Shown piece after piece: positions 8,852 to 18,107 of a stretch of 64,000 nt of DNA. The stretch spans positions 248,001-312,000 of the IMG/VR virus record IMGVR_UViG_3300005537_000001. One strand, 5' to 3'. Below the pieces are notes generated by a model. The model saw only the letters and a program-made list of their open reading frames with translations. It was not told where the DNA came from and ran no database searches. The stretch comes from a virus. Numbering within the stretch: position 1 is the first letter of the stretch; every line of letters starts with the position of its first letter. A program made the position numbers and the translations under genes.

Positions 8852-8859
8852 CATAAATA
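8852..8859 (+). promoter_or_regulatory. T4-type late promoter variant (CATAAATA)
   Basis: CATAAATA 31 bases before the ATG at 8891, in the 54-base gap after the preceding stop. Likely drives the run of small genes up to the tail protein at 9662. Confidence 0.6.
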
Positions 8860-8890
8860 CCATTGGATCGTTTCCTTAGGACTGGAGAAA

Positions 8891-9106
8891 ATGTCGACAC
8901 CAATCAAGCCGAAGAAAGAATTTCAAGATGACACAGGTCATCACAAGCCCCGCGACTTCAGCAAGAAAAAGCGCAAAAAGGGTTTCTCTGAAGATAAAGC
9001 TGCAAATCGTCAAGAGCGAATTGGTTTTAAAAATTATCTTCGCGAGCTTGAAGAAGATGAGCTGGACGATCAGCTTGATCACATTGACGAAGAGTATCTA
9101 ACATGA
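8891..9106 (+). CDS. small charged hypothetical protein
   Basis: 71 residues: basic N-terminal half (KKKRKKGF), acidic C-terminal half (LEEDELDDQLDHIDEE). GGAG ribosome site before the ATG. The preceding late promoter suggests expression with virion genes. Stop overlaps next start in ATGA. Confidence 0.6.
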   Translation: MSTPIKPKKEFQDDTGHHKPRDFSKKKRKKGFSEDKAANRQERIGFKNYLRELEEDELDDQLDHIDEEYLT

Positions 9107-9270
9107 CAACTAACGTAAGAGTCGACGCCCACGTATCCCCAGATAAGGAAGTGCACATTCTAATCGCTGGTAAGCTCCACCGTGTTTTGCAAAACGGTGA
9201 AACTGAAACGGTTTACACGTATGATGATCACGTTGTAACGGTCAAAGAAGTTCTCAAACAGGAAATTTAA
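9103..9270 (+). CDS. small hypothetical protein
   Basis: 55 residues from an ATG overlapping the previous stop (ATGA) to TAA at 9268-9270. Strand-rich (VHILIAGKLHRVL, ETVYTYDDHVVTV). No family recognised. Confidence 0.5.
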   Translation: MTTNVRVDAHVSPDKEVHILIAGKLHRVLQNGETETVYTYDDHVVTVKEVLKQEI

Positions 9271-9423
9271 ATGGCCAAGTTACTTGGAAATGATGTCGTT
9301 ACGACTGCAGAATTTGAGACATTCAAAAAACAATTTAACCGTGAATTTAGGTTGTGCGCCTTTGTTGGTAGCATTTTGACCCTCATCAACTTAGGTCTTG
9401 TTGTTTACGTTCTAATTCGCTAA
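9271..9423 (+). CDS. small membrane protein
   Basis: 50 residues, starting directly after the preceding TAA. A polar N-terminal helix (FETFKKQFNREF) is followed by one membrane span (LCAFVGSILTLINLGLVVYV). Single-span protein with probable cytoplasmic N-terminus; function unknown. Confidence 0.5.
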   Translation: MAKLLGNDVVTTAEFETFKKQFNREFRLCAFVGSILTLINLGLVVYVLIR

Positions 9424-9443
9424 TAAAATTCAAGTGGAAGCAT

Positions 9444-9665
9444 ATGTCCAAAAAATTCAACTTTATCTCGGGCATAGAAGAAGACAAGAAGAATCCTAAG
9501 GTCAAATATCAAGTTTTCGAAGTAGCGATGGGTATTGAGCGGGCCGAGGTACTAATCCCGATAGACAAGGCTGACGAATTCTTAGCTGAAGCCACAGACA
9601 AAAAGCCAAAAGGTTTCTCATCCCTTAAGAAGATAGCTTCCGAGTTTGGAGGCTTAGTGAAGTGA
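9444..9665 (+). CDS. small hypothetical protein
   Basis: 73 residues; AAGTGGAAG precedes the ATG. Contains VKYQVFEVAMGIERAEV and a short C-terminal helix. Overlaps the next gene's GTG by 4 bases. Possibly a minor virion or assembly protein from its position ahead of the tail genes; no family recognised. Confidence 0.55.
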   Translation: MSKKFNFISGIEEDKKNPKVKYQVFEVAMGIERAEVLIPIDKADEFLAEATDKKPKGFSSLKKIASEFGGLVK

Positions 9666-10597
9666 CCGCTACCCAGCTGTTTACCAACAATGCTGTAGCC
9701 TTACTAGCTGCGGATATTGGTCCTACGGATATGTCGCTAACCGTACAGGCTGGCCTTGGGGCCCAATTCCCTCAGCCAACCAATCCTGGTGACTTCTTCT
9801 TGGTCACCCTTGAACCGGTAAATCCTCCCGTTTCGCCGAGAGAAATTCTCTATATTACCGGCCGCGTTGGAGATGTGCTTACCGTTGGCATCCGCGGGTT
9901 TGAAGGTACCACGCCAAGCGCTTGGTCATCCATAACGACTCTAGTCGACCACCGCATTACAGCTTTTACTATAAACCAGGCGATGCTTTTGCCTGCCGAT
10001 GGTGGAGGTGCAGCTCTTAACCTTTATGCTGAAAATCCACAGGCTGGATTTATCTCCCCTTCGGCGATTGGAAATAACGCGGTAGGAATCGGTTATGCCG
10101 CTAACGCTGGAGCTGCAAAGTCACTATCAATAGGCGAGCAATCACAATCTCGAATTCAAGGTGGTGTTGTTCAAGCTTGTGGTAGATTTTCAACAACTGG
10201 CGACGCTCAGACTGGTAGATATTTGGTTCGTACTATCTCAACAAATGCTACACCAACTGAATGCTTTGCGGATGGTCATGGTGGATCAGTTCGCTTGGTT
10301 CTTGTCGACAATTCTACGTGGACATTCAGAATCACGGTGACCGCTCAGCGGCAAGATGCGTCAAACGGCTGGGCTGGTTACGAGCTTAAGGGCGTGATCT
10401 TCAGAACCATAGGCCCAGCATCAGTGACTATGCAGGGAATAGTTTCATCAGAACAGATTGGTGCAAGCAATCAAGCTTGGAAGGTTACGGCATCTCCTGA
10501 TCCAGTTAACGGATCGCTAAAGATATCCGTCACCGGTGAGACCGGTAAGCAGATTAGGTGGTTGTGCTTGGTAGAAACCGTAGAGGTAACGGATTGA
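9662..10597 (+). CDS. tail-fibre or appendage protein
   Basis: 311 residues, GTG start in the 4-base overlap. N-terminal half is a beta domain (REILYITGRVGDVLTV, RGFEGTTPSAW) like those at the base of appendage proteins. Residues about 118-160 resemble the left-handed beta-roll of trimeric adhesin heads (SAIGNNAVGIGYAANA). The C-terminal ~190 residues match the end of the 1221-residue fibre downstream, sharing YAENP, a GDAQ.G.Y..R motif, GW.....GVI and a final W...LET.EV. Probably a homotrimeric virion protein that shares its tip with the next gene. Confidence 0.65.
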   Translation: MTATQLFTNNAVALLAADIGPTDMSLTVQAGLGAQFPQPTNPGDFFLVTLEPVNPPVSPREILYITGRVGDVLTVGIRGFEGTTPSAWSSITTLVDHRITAFTINQAMLLPADGGGAALNLYAENPQAGFISPSAIGNNAVGIGYAANAGAAKSLSIGEQSQSRIQGGVVQACGRFSTTGDAQTGRYLVRTISTNATPTECFADGHGGSVRLVLVDNSTWTFRITVTAQRQDASNGWAGYELKGVIFRTIGPASVTMQGIVSSEQIGASNQAWKVTASPDPVNGSLKISVTGETGKQIRWLCLVETVEVTD

Positions 10598-10625
10598 ACT
10601 TATAGTTGATCTTTCTACAAAAATG

Positions 10626-10633
10626 GATAAATA
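10626..10633 (+). promoter_or_regulatory. T4-type late promoter variant (GATAAATA)
   Basis: GATAAATA 37 bases before the ATG of the 1221-residue fibre gene. A dyad (GGAAC...GTTCC, 10634-10652) follows at once, and GAGAGG just before the ATG is the ribosome site. Confidence 0.6.
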
Positions 10634-10670
10634 GGAACTGAAGGAATGTTCCTTATGAGAGGTAAATCCA

Positions 10671-13600
10671 ATGGATTTCAATTATGATACAGGTACTATT
10701 GATACAGTATCAATACTAGACACTACCGAGGCATCACCACTGCTTGGTGGCGTAACCGGTGTTCTTTACGTACTTGGTTCTGGAGCGATATCACTTCCAT
10801 TTGGTTCCACCGGACAACAGCCTACTCCAGCTATCGGCGGCATGCTTCGCTACAACACAGCTGGATTTTTAGAATTTTTCAATTCGACAGTGCCAACATG
10901 GCAAACGCTGTCAACGGGCGGTGGTTCAGTTACTTCAATCACCGTAACTACCGGCGCTGGTCTTGATGTTTCTTCTGGTTCTTCCCAGACCATTACTACA
11001 AGCGGTACCTTCGCGCTCACCCTATCTCCGACCCTTCAGAGCCTAGCTGGTCTCGCCTCGAGCGGAATCGTTGTAAACAATGCTGGAACAATTTCAGCTG
11101 CTACAATCACTGGCACGGCCGGTGAGATAGTCGTTACAAACGGTAGCGGTGCCGCGGGAAATCCAACGATTGCGCTTGCCACCGTTGGTACGCCGGTAAG
11201 CAGCTCACTAGTCACCATTACCACCGACGCTTTCGGCAGAGTCACCGCGACAGCTCCGGTAACTCAGTCAGAATTAACAACCGTAATCGGTACATTCTAT
11301 CTACCAGAAGCTGGTGGTACGATGTCGGGCGCCATCAATATGGGTGGCAACGAGATTAACAACATGAGCATGGCCGTCACGCCTGCATCTAGCGATGCAG
11401 CTACCGTCGGTTACGTTCAAAGCTTGATTCAGGGTCTGTCTTGGAAGGAGGCTGTTGCCGCAGCTACGACGACTACCCTATCATCTGTCACGTACAACAA
11501 CGGATCGGCGGGTGTTGGCGCTACGCTAACCGACGCTTCAGCTGGAACGGTGCTTGTAATCGACGGTTACACGGTTCTACTCAACGATCGAATTCTTGTT
11601 AAAAATCAAGCAAGCCAAATTCAGAACGGAATTTATGTGCTAACAACAGTTGGCGTTTCAGGCACGACGCCGTTCGTTCTTACTCGCTCAACCGACGCTG
11701 ACACAAGTTCCCAGTTATTTGGCGCAACTGTTTACGTTAACCAGGGCACTGTCAACGCCAATACCGGTTGGACTCAAACTACATCTGGCACGATTACAAT
11801 CGGCACCTCAAGCATATCTTGGGCACAATTTTCTGGTTCAGGTGCGTTCACTGCCGGCGCCGGAATTTCGATAGTTGGAACAACGATTTCAAATACTGGA
11901 GTTTTGTCATTCCAAACAAACCTAAGTGGTTTGACACCATCTACGTCAACTACTGGAGCTGTAACTTTATCCGGCACCCTAGGTATCGCGTCAGGTGGTA
12001 CTGGTCAAGTTACTCAAACTGCAGCGTTTGACGCTCTGTCACCGCTGTCAACGGCTGGTGATTTGCTATTCTTCAACGGCACTCACAATGCTCGTCTACC
12101 AGTCGGAACCAATGGTCAAATTCTAGCGGTTGTTTCTGGTGAACCAACGTGGGAAACTCTCGCGTCAAATGCTGTCACGAGCATCGCTGGTACCGCCAAT
12201 GAAATTACAGCATCAGCTTCAACCGGTGCGGTAACTCTCAGCACACCAACAACTTTCATCGCTCCAGGTTCAGTAGCTGTAACTACTACGCTTCAGGTAT
12301 CTACAACAAATAATGTAACGTCAGCCGGAAATTCACAGGCTACCGCTACGCCGTTAACGGCAGATTATAACAGGGTTACTACGGTAGCTGCAGGAACTGG
12401 AGTTATTCTACCAATTCCACTACCTGGTAATTTGACCGGTGTTGTAAACCACGGCGCAAATCCGCTGTTCATATACCCAGCAGTTGGCGTAACAATTGAT
12501 GAGCTGATGCCAAACAACGCTGTTGTTTTGCCAGCTGGACAAACCTATACGGTAATGGGCGTAACCTCAAGCAACATGTGCACAGTTAAGCCATCGTTTG
12601 CGGCTGGCACAGGCATGTCGCTAAGCGATCTCAATGGCGTCGTAACGTTCAGCAACGCTGGTGTTCTATCGCTAACTGGAACGGCAAATCAAATTACTGC
12701 TTCTGGATCAACTGGTAACATTACCCTAAGCTTACCAACATCGGTTGCAATATCAAGCTTGACGCTATCCGGTTTGACGGGAAATTCATTCCTATATTCT
12801 GGTACCAGCGGTTTGCTAACAACTACTACTGCCGCACCAACTAACGGTCAGCTGCTAATTGGATCTACTGGCGTAGCTCCAGTAGCTGGAAACATTACTA
12901 CATCCGGCGCTGGTATCTCGGTAACGAATGGTGCCGGAACAATCACGCTTGCAAATACTGGCGTAACATCCATCGTTGCTGGAACCGCTATTTCAATATC
13001 CGGATCAACCGGCGCTGTAACCATAAACAATACCGGCGTTACGTCTTTCAGCGCCGGAACAACCGGCTTCACGCCTAACGCATCAACCGGTGGAGCTGTT
13101 ACTCTCGGTGGTACGCTTAGCGTTGGCAGTGGTGGTACTGGTGATACCAGCTTTACGACCAATGGTATTATCTTTGGTGCTGGTACCGGTGCTCTAGGTG
13201 TAACAGCGGCTGGTACTACCGGGCAGATACTGGTCGGTAACACTGGAACGGCACCGTCATGGGCATCAACAGCATCAACCCTTGTTACATCTTTCCAGAC
13301 AAGCCTATCTGGACTTACTCCGTCAACGGCTTCAACCGGAGCCGTTACGCTAGCTGGTACGCTCAACTCCACATCAGGTGGAACTGGAACAACAACTCCA
13401 CCAACAGCCGGTCAGCTGCTGGTTGGTACAACTGGTGGTCAATACGTACCTTTCACGGTAACATCTGGCACGGGAATTAGTACCACGACAGGATCTGGTA
13501 CGCTGCAAATTAACAACACCGGCGTAACCTCAAATGTAGCTGGAGCTGGAATATCAGTTTCTAGCGCAACAGGCGCGGTGACGATCGCAAACACCGGCGT

Positions 13601-14336
13601 TCTAAGCGTATCTCTTACCGACGTGTCAACGACACCGATATTCACAACGTCACCAACCACGGCAACGACAGGAGCTGTAGCTGAAACGTTAACTCTTGTT
13701 ACTCAAGCTGCCCACACCGTCTTAATCGGACCAACATCTGGTGCGGCAGCGCAGCCAACATTTAGACAATTGGTATACGCTGATGTTGTTGGCCCAGCTG
13801 TAAAGCTGTACGCTGAAAATCCATCATCTCCGGTATCACCATCGGCTACCGGCGCAAATGCTACGGCGATTGGATCAGCTGCTCGATCATCCCAATATGG
13901 TGGGTTGGTACAATCTGCTGGTGAATTTTCACTCGCTGGCGATGCGCAGCACGGTACATACATTCTGAGAAATCAAACTACAAATGCAACTCAAACGCAT
14001 TTGTTTTTGGACGGTACTTCCCTAGAATATATCGTTCCACCAAACACCGTTGTTTCTTTCAACATCATGATCGCGGCAATAAACACCGCGATAACTGGAG
14101 CTGGTGGTGGTTGGAAGTTTGAAGGCGTCATCTACCGTGGTGCAACGGTAAGCACGACGGCGTTCATCGGAACTCCAGCCGAAACAACCCTCGGTAGAAG
14201 TGGAGGATTTAACGCGACGGTTACCGTCGCCGCGAATGCATCTACTGGAGCTCTCGCGATTGAAGTAACTGGATTAACATCAACAACTATCAATTGGCTA
14301 GCAACGCTTGAAACAACTGAGGTAGGCGCTTCATAA
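10671..14336 (+). CDS. large modular tail-fibre protein
   Basis: 1221 residues, low in Cys and Lys, very rich in Gly, Ser and Thr. Order: a capsule-like N-terminus ending GGMLRYNTAGFLEF; a coil of repeats with the phrase GTAGEIVVTNGSG; an ~150-residue module (about 242-395) with YVQ...GLSWK, a DGYTVLLNDRILVKN strand and LTRSTDAD; many repeats of SGGTG, GQILVGNTG and TSFQTSLSGLTPST types; then a C-terminal tip shared with the gene at 9662. Long repeat shafts with exchangeable modules are typical of host-recognition fibres. The exact T4 counterpart cannot be assigned. Confidence 0.75.
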   Translation: MDFNYDTGTIDTVSILDTTEASPLLGGVTGVLYVLGSGAISLPFGSTGQQPTPAIGGMLRYNTAGFLEFFNSTVPTWQTLSTGGGSVTSITVTTGAGLDVSSGSSQTITTSGTFALTLSPTLQSLAGLASSGIVVNNAGTISAATITGTAGEIVVTNGSGAAGNPTIALATVGTPVSSSLVTITTDAFGRVTATAPVTQSELTTVIGTFYLPEAGGTMSGAINMGGNEINNMSMAVTPASSDAATVGYVQSLIQGLSWKEAVAAATTTTLSSVTYNNGSAGVGATLTDASAGTVLVIDGYTVLLNDRILVKNQASQIQNGIYVLTTVGVSGTTPFVLTRSTDADTSSQLFGATVYVNQGTVNANTGWTQTTSGTITIGTSSISWAQFSGSGAFTAGAGISIVGTTISNTGVLSFQTNLSGLTPSTSTTGAVTLSGTLGIASGGTGQVTQTAAFDALSPLSTAGDLLFFNGTHNARLPVGTNGQILAVVSGEPTWETLASNAVTSIAGTANEITASASTGAVTLSTPTTFIAPGSVAVTTTLQVSTTNNVTSAGNSQATATPLTADYNRVTTVAAGTGVILPIPLPGNLTGVVNHGANPLFIYPAVGVTIDELMPNNAVVLPAGQTYTVMGVTSSNMCTVKPSFAAGTGMSLSDLNGVVTFSNAGVLSLTGTANQITASGSTGNITLSLPTSVAISSLTLSGLTGNSFLYSGTSGLLTTTTAAPTNGQLLIGSTGVAPVAGNITTSGAGISVTNGAGTITLANTGVTSIVAGTAISISGSTGAVTINNTGVTSFSAGTTGFTPNASTGGAVTLGGTLSVGSGGTGDTSFTTNGIIFGAGTGALGVTAAGTTGQILVGNTGTAPSWASTASTLVTSFQTSLSGLTPSTASTGAVTLAGTLNSTSGGTGTTTPPTAGQLLVGTTGGQYVPFTVTSGTGISTTTGSGTLQINNTGVTSNVAGAGISVSSATGAVTIANTGVLSVSLTDVSTTPIFTTSPTTATTGAVAETLTLVTQAAHTVLIGPTSGAAAQPTFRQLVYADVVGPAVKLYAENPSSPVSPSATGANATAIGSAARSSQYGGLVQSAGEFSLAGDAQHGTYILRNQTTNATQTHLFLDGTSLEYIVPPNTVVSFNIMIAAINTAITGAGGGWKFEGVIYRGATVSTTAFIGTPAETTLGRSGGFNATVTVAANASTGALAIEVTGLTSTTINWLATLETTEVGAS
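11395..11850 (+). repeat. shared fibre module (YV-DG-LTR type), copy A
   Basis: Region of the 1221-residue fibre with GLSWKEA, VLLNDRILVKN and LTRSTDADT. Related copies are in the fibre at 21132 (about 21915-22440) and in the giant minus-strand fibre (complement of about 60240-60760). Protein-level repeat, not identical DNA. Confidence 0.6.
13800..14336 (+). repeat. shared fibre tip module, second copy
   Basis: The last ~178 residues of the 1221-residue fibre match the last ~190 of the gene at 9662 (10015-10597), including YAENP, GDAQ.G.Y and WKFEGVIYR versus YELKGVIFR. Diverged duplicates at the tips of neighbouring genes. Confidence 0.65.
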
Positions 14337-14337
14337 G

Positions 14338-14356
14338 CGATAGGTGACTATCGTTT
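14338..14356 (+). terminator. short hairpin after the fibre gene
   Basis: CGATAG-GTGA-CTATCG followed by TTT, two bases after the TAA. A 6-bp stem is weak, so it may be an attenuator or RNA-processing site. Confidence 0.35.
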
Positions 14357-14374
14357 CCAATAGGGTACCCGTGC

Positions 14375-15400
14375 ATGAATTTTGATTATATTTTAGAATC
14401 CATAATTCCTGAAAATACGGGGATGATCACGCTAGGTGGCTTGCAGGGTGTCGAAATTCCAGCTAGCTCAGCTGCGAATCGCCCAAGCTCTCCTGCAGCT
14501 GGATCGCTGCGCTTCAATACGGATACGTCATTTCTTGAATATTGGAATGGTTCATCTTGGGTAACAGGTGGAACCGTAACATCTGTCGCCATATCAGCTC
14601 CAGGCATATTCACAACTAGTGGGACGCCTATTACGGTTGCTGGTACGTTAACCCTAACGCTTGCAACTCAAGCTGCAAATACAGCGTTCATGGGTCCTAC
14701 ATCTGGAGCTGCTTCAGCTCCAACATTTAGGGCTCTTGTGGCATCAGACGTTTCGTCAGTTGCTGTAAACTCATTTAGCGGTGGATCAACTGGATTAACA
14801 CCATCTAGCTCTACTACCGGTGCTATAGTTTTAGCTGGAGCGTTGGCGATAGGATCAGGTGGCACTGGTAAAACGACGCAGTCAGCTGCGTATAACGCTT
14901 TGTCACCGATGACAACCGTCGGCGATATAGAATTTGAAGGTGCCGGTCCTTCAGCAGCACGCCTAGGTATTGGATCAAATGGTCAAGTGTTAACCGTTGT
15001 AGCTGGTTTGCCGGCATGGACAACGCTTGCAGTTGGTGCGGTTACATCTTTTCAAACTAGTCTTGCTGGATTAACTCCGTCAACTGCTTCAACTGGTGCC
15101 GTGACTTTGGGCGGAACGCTTGGTTTAGCGTCAGGTGGAACCGGAACAAATTTGACTGCCGTTAGCGGTGGAGTTGTTTTTAGCACCGGCGGAAATCTTG
15201 GAATATCAGCTGTCGGCACAAGCGGTCAAGTTTTAACATCAGCCGGAACCGGCGCGCCTACTTGGACAACGTTTGCGGGTGGCATTCCTAACGTGATTTC
15301 AGCACCGACGGTTATGCTTGCTGATTTTTCATACGACGTTATTGAGTATCTAAATATCAATTCAATTCTAACCCTAAATGGGAACCTAAGGATATCATAA
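14375..15400 (+). CDS. modular tail-fibre protein
   Basis: 341 residues. Begins MNFDY, like MDFNY in the larger fibre upstream, and has the same AAGSLRFNTDTSFLEYWN element (compare GGMLRYNTAGFLEF). The rest is repeat shaft (SGGTGKTTQSAAY, GQVLTVVAGLPAW, TSFQTSLAGLTPST) ending in a short distinct segment (LADFSYDVIEYLNINS). It lacks the ~150-residue module and the YAENP tip, so it may be a truncated duplicate acting as a proximal fibre segment. Confidence 0.65.
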   Translation: MNFDYILESIIPENTGMITLGGLQGVEIPASSAANRPSSPAAGSLRFNTDTSFLEYWNGSSWVTGGTVTSVAISAPGIFTTSGTPITVAGTLTLTLATQAANTAFMGPTSGAASAPTFRALVASDVSSVAVNSFSGGSTGLTPSSSTTGAIVLAGALAIGSGGTGKTTQSAAYNALSPMTTVGDIEFEGAGPSAARLGIGSNGQVLTVVAGLPAWTTLAVGAVTSFQTSLAGLTPSTASTGAVTLGGTLGLASGGTGTNLTAVSGGVVFSTGGNLGISAVGTSGQVLTSAGTGAPTWTTFAGGIPNVISAPTVMLADFSYDVIEYLNINSILTLNGNLRIS

Positions 15401-16522
15401 ATGTCTGCTCAAATCATCTTCAATGAAAACTCATCTGCTCCAGCTGCCCCAAGTTCAGGCAATATAACGCTATACGCGTTAAATGATGGCAACTTCTACG
15501 TCATCAATCCTTCTGCGACAATTTCACCAATTCTGACGGGTGGTAATCTTGCAGGTACGGCTAACCAAATTGCAACAGCTGTCGCATCTGGAAACGTTAC
15601 CCTCAGCCTACCATCTACCGTGATAGCTCCGGGATCTCTAACATATACTACAGCGTTTTACGACACGACAAACAACGCCGTAACTGCAGCTGGTACCACG
15701 CAAGGCACGGCTACAGCGCTCACTAGCTCATACAACAACGTTACGACTGGAACAGCTAACCAGGGAGTTATTCTACCAACTGTAACGTCAGCTGGTCAAA
15801 CGGTGTACGTAAACAATAATACCGGCAACAACATAACCGTGTATCCACAAACTGGTGCATCTATTAACGGGGCTGGCGCTAACGTAGGAATGACCATCAT
15901 TCCTGGCAACATAAACGCGTTCATCGCGGCGAGCACTTCAGCTTGGACAACAACGATCAACTATTATCAGGGTACGGTAAACCAGATAAACATTTCTGGT
16001 TTCGGCGTTGCGACGGTCTCCCTCGCGCAGCCATCGGTAGCTATAACGACAGCCTCTGGAATAATCAGCACCGTCGAAACGGTTTTGAAAACCCTTTCGA
16101 TTGGTAGCAATATTGCAGTTGGCGACCAATATGTTATCGAAGGATTTGGAACATTTTCGCAAACTAACACGACGTCCGCAAACACGACATTTACAGTTAG
16201 ATGTGGAACTGCCGGCACTACGGCCGATACGTCAATTGGTACGGTTAGTCCGGCAACCTTGGGCGTCGTATCAACCAACGTACCATTTCACTTTCGAATA
16301 CTGGTAACATTCAGAACAATTGGAAGCACAGGTTCGGCTCTTTCTAACGGATTTATAGCAAGCCAAGGATCGGGAATAACATCATCTGGTTTTGTTTCTG
16401 GAAACACATCACCACCCACGGTAAATACAACTACGAATAACATTTTGAGCGTAACCTATTTTACTACAAATGCTCAGCAGTCTGCAACATTCAACACATT
16501 AACAATATCAAAAATAAGGTAA
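15401..16522 (+). CDS. tail-fibre protein
   Basis: 373 residues, ATG directly after the preceding TAA. N-terminal half repeats the family phrases (GTANQIATAVASGN, FYDTTNNAVTAAG), then a beta module with GQTVYVNNNTGNNITVYPQ, also seen in the big minus-strand fibre as a voltage of V-FPA-G-I-GA type. The C-terminal ~170 residues form a separate strand-rich domain (GDQYVIEGFGTF, FHFRILVTFRTIG) that may be the tip. Clustered with the fibres on both sides. Confidence 0.6.
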   Translation: MSAQIIFNENSSAPAAPSSGNITLYALNDGNFYVINPSATISPILTGGNLAGTANQIATAVASGNVTLSLPSTVIAPGSLTYTTAFYDTTNNAVTAAGTTQGTATALTSSYNNVTTGTANQGVILPTVTSAGQTVYVNNNTGNNITVYPQTGASINGAGANVGMTIIPGNINAFIAASTSAWTTTINYYQGTVNQINISGFGVATVSLAQPSVAITTASGIISTVETVLKTLSIGSNIAVGDQYVIEGFGTFSQTNTTSANTTFTVRCGTAGTTADTSIGTVSPATLGVVSTNVPFHFRILVTFRTIGSTGSALSNGFIASQGSGITSSGFVSGNTSPPTVNTTTNNILSVTYFTTNAQQSATFNTLTISKIR

Positions 16523-16525
16523 AAT

Positions 16526-16927
16526 ATGACGACAACAATGACCCTTGAGCAATCTCAACAGGTTGCCTACGCTAAGATCAACAATTTTACGCAATTTTTG
16601 ATAAATGATTTCTTCACGTGGAATAACAACCAGTGGAACAGCGACGCGCAGTCTCAGTCAAACATCACCGGCGTTAACATGCTCGCGTTGCTAAATGGTG
16701 GAAATTTACCACCAGGATTTCAATGGAGAGATTACTACAACAACATGAACACCGTAACTGGTGCCGACATGGCCGCCATGTTTGTCGCCGGCGCAAATTT
16801 TGTTTTCGCGGTGTATAACGCTGCCTGGAAGCACAAAGCCAACGTCGCCGCCCTAACAGATCCCGATGCCGTAAAGAATTATCATTTTGGTTCAAATTAT
16901 TGGCCAGATCCAATGGTCGAGCTGTAA
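16526..16927 (+). CDS. DUF4376-like protein, possible fibre assembly factor
   Basis: 133 residues. Helical, with a C-terminal pattern (AMFVAGANFVFAVYNAAWKHK, then NVAAL) resembling the DUF4376 domain often encoded just downstream of phage tail fibres. I infer an assembly or fibre-associated role from this resemblance and from position. Starts 3 bases after the fibre stop and overlaps the next ATG by one base. Confidence 0.5.
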   Translation: MTTTMTLEQSQQVAYAKINNFTQFLINDFFTWNNNQWNSDAQSQSNITGVNMLALLNGGNLPPGFQWRDYYNNMNTVTGADMAAMFVAGANFVFAVYNAAWKHKANVAALTDPDAVKNYHFGSNYWPDPMVEL

Positions 16928-17346
16928 TGTCGATAAATTCCTGCACGACCGACAGCGAAAATGTAAATTCAATCGGTCGTGATCGCCGGGCAGCCATCAT
17001 CGCAACGCTGCAGATGAAACTACCGCAGGGTGGTCATCATCCGCAACACGTAAATCCAAACACTAGGCAGAATTTCAACATCTTCCGCAGAGATGTGGAT
17101 AGAGAAGATTCAGTTGAAACTGAAACGCTTGAGCTACCACAGATAGCTGTAACCATTACGCTTGACGGTGAAAGCTTCGTTCAAACTTTGGATCGTGGTG
17201 ATGATCAATTTAGACCGATGATTAACGTATACGGGTTGTCTCTCCGAGAGATGATAGATCCGATCCCGATAATCTACGGGTTAACCATCAGAAACGTGGT
17301 AGACGAATCTGTAAATATCACTATCGATAATATTAGGACCCTCTAA
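16927..17346 (+). CDS. hypothetical protein, possibly structural
   Basis: 139 residues from the ATG at 16927, which overlaps the previous stop by one base; an in-frame ATG 27 bases earlier lies inside the upstream gene. N-terminal half is polar and basic, C-terminal half strand-rich (AVTITLDGESFVQTL, INVYGLSL, VNITIDNI). No family recognised. Confidence 0.55.
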   Translation: MSINSCTTDSENVNSIGRDRRAAIIATLQMKLPQGGHHPQHVNPNTRQNFNIFRRDVDREDSVETETLELPQIAVTITLDGESFVQTLDRGDDQFRPMINVYGLSLREMIDPIPIIYGLTIRNVVDESVNITIDNIRTL

Positions 17347-18015
17347 ATGCAGCTATCATTTTCAGCTGACAAATCAACCGATCTAGCTTTCAAGGTAGGC
17401 ATAGCTGGAACGCAAACAGTACCAACGATGGTTTCTGTCGTACTCGAGCGAGATGGTAAAACCATTTCCTATAAGGCGGAACAGCAGGGGGATGAATGGG
17501 TTGCTAAGATTGAAAACCCTGGTTCGATGTTTAAATTTGGCGAAGTCAAGCTATCCGTAAATGTAGTTATTCACAACCGCATCTTCACACCTCTAAAATC
17601 GGTCGCTATGATCGTCGGTGACACAAGTGATCCCGAACCAGCTGTGCAACATGACGTAGAACCCATGACGGTAGATGTGCCTAAGGATGCGCCAAATGAA
17701 GTCTCGCATGCTGAGATAACACTTCCAGCTTTTGAGGATAGCGACGTGGTTGAACAAGTTGTCCCAACACCTGAACCAGCTGTTGTTAAGCCAACCGAAA
17801 CTGAAGAACAGAAAAAGCAAAAAGTTAAGGATCTTCTGGCGCGCGCCCAAAAAGATGTTGACAAGAAGAAATCAGAATCTACTCACATTCGCACAAGCCT
17901 CCTGAAGAGCGTTGATCAAGCGCCACCTGTCGTAGAATCTGAAAAACCAAAGAAAAAGAAGTCAAAGCCGGCAGATGTCTTCAGCATCAAGAAGCTGGGC
18001 GTTCGCACAATTTAA
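17347..18015 (+). CDS. hypothetical protein with Ig-like N-domain and Lys/Glu-rich tail
   Basis: 222 residues. The first ~95 form a beta domain (PTMVSVVLERDGKTISY, KLSVNVVIHNRIF). A Pro/acidic linker (120-150) precedes a highly charged helix (TEEQKKQKVKDLLARAQKDVD) and a Lys-rich end (KPKKKKSKPADVF). The charged coil resembles scaffold or core proteins of T4-like heads in composition only; I cannot assign it. Confidence 0.55.
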   Translation: MQLSFSADKSTDLAFKVGIAGTQTVPTMVSVVLERDGKTISYKAEQQGDEWVAKIENPGSMFKFGEVKLSVNVVIHNRIFTPLKSVAMIVGDTSDPEPAVQHDVEPMTVDVPKDAPNEVSHAEITLPAFEDSDVVEQVVPTPEPAVVKPTETEEQKKQKVKDLLARAQKDVDKKKSESTHIRTSLLKSVDQAPPVVESEKPKKKKSKPADVFSIKKLGVRTI

Positions 18016-18041
18016 CATAATTTCGATCGATTTAACATAAT
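18010..18041 (+). repeat. 12-bp direct repeat, 20-bp period
   Basis: ATTTAACATAAT occurs at 18010-18021 and again at 18030-18041, separated by TTCGATCG, itself palindromic. It lies just upstream of the sigma70-like promoter at 18051. Two turns of helix between copies suits a protein-binding site, but no binding protein is implied by the sequence. Confidence 0.45.
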
Positions 18042-18050
18042 AGTTTGAAG

Positions 18051-18079
18051 TGTACTTTCAACCTGATCTATTGTACAAT
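18051..18079 (+). promoter_or_regulatory. sigma70-like promoter, TGTACT-17-TACAAT
   Basis: TGTACT at 18051-18056 and TACAAT at 18074-18079 with a 17-base spacer. The same -35 word and spacing recur at 41751. It would drive the membrane-protein gene, whose AGGAG ribosome site is at 18097-18101. Confidence 0.5.
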
Positions 18080-18107
18080 AATGGTCAGGTTGATACAGGA
18101 GCTTCAA

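Noticed and set aside
12848-13372. 174-codon minus-strand frame rich in Val/Pro inside the large fibre
   Set aside because: Antisense of Gly/Thr repeat codons, no start signals; same explanation for the many plus-strand frames opposite the giant minus-strand fibre (58027-63808).
18045-18107. Upstream extension of the membrane protein start
   Set aside because: No ribosome site, overlaps the promoter; AGGAG before 18108 fits much better.
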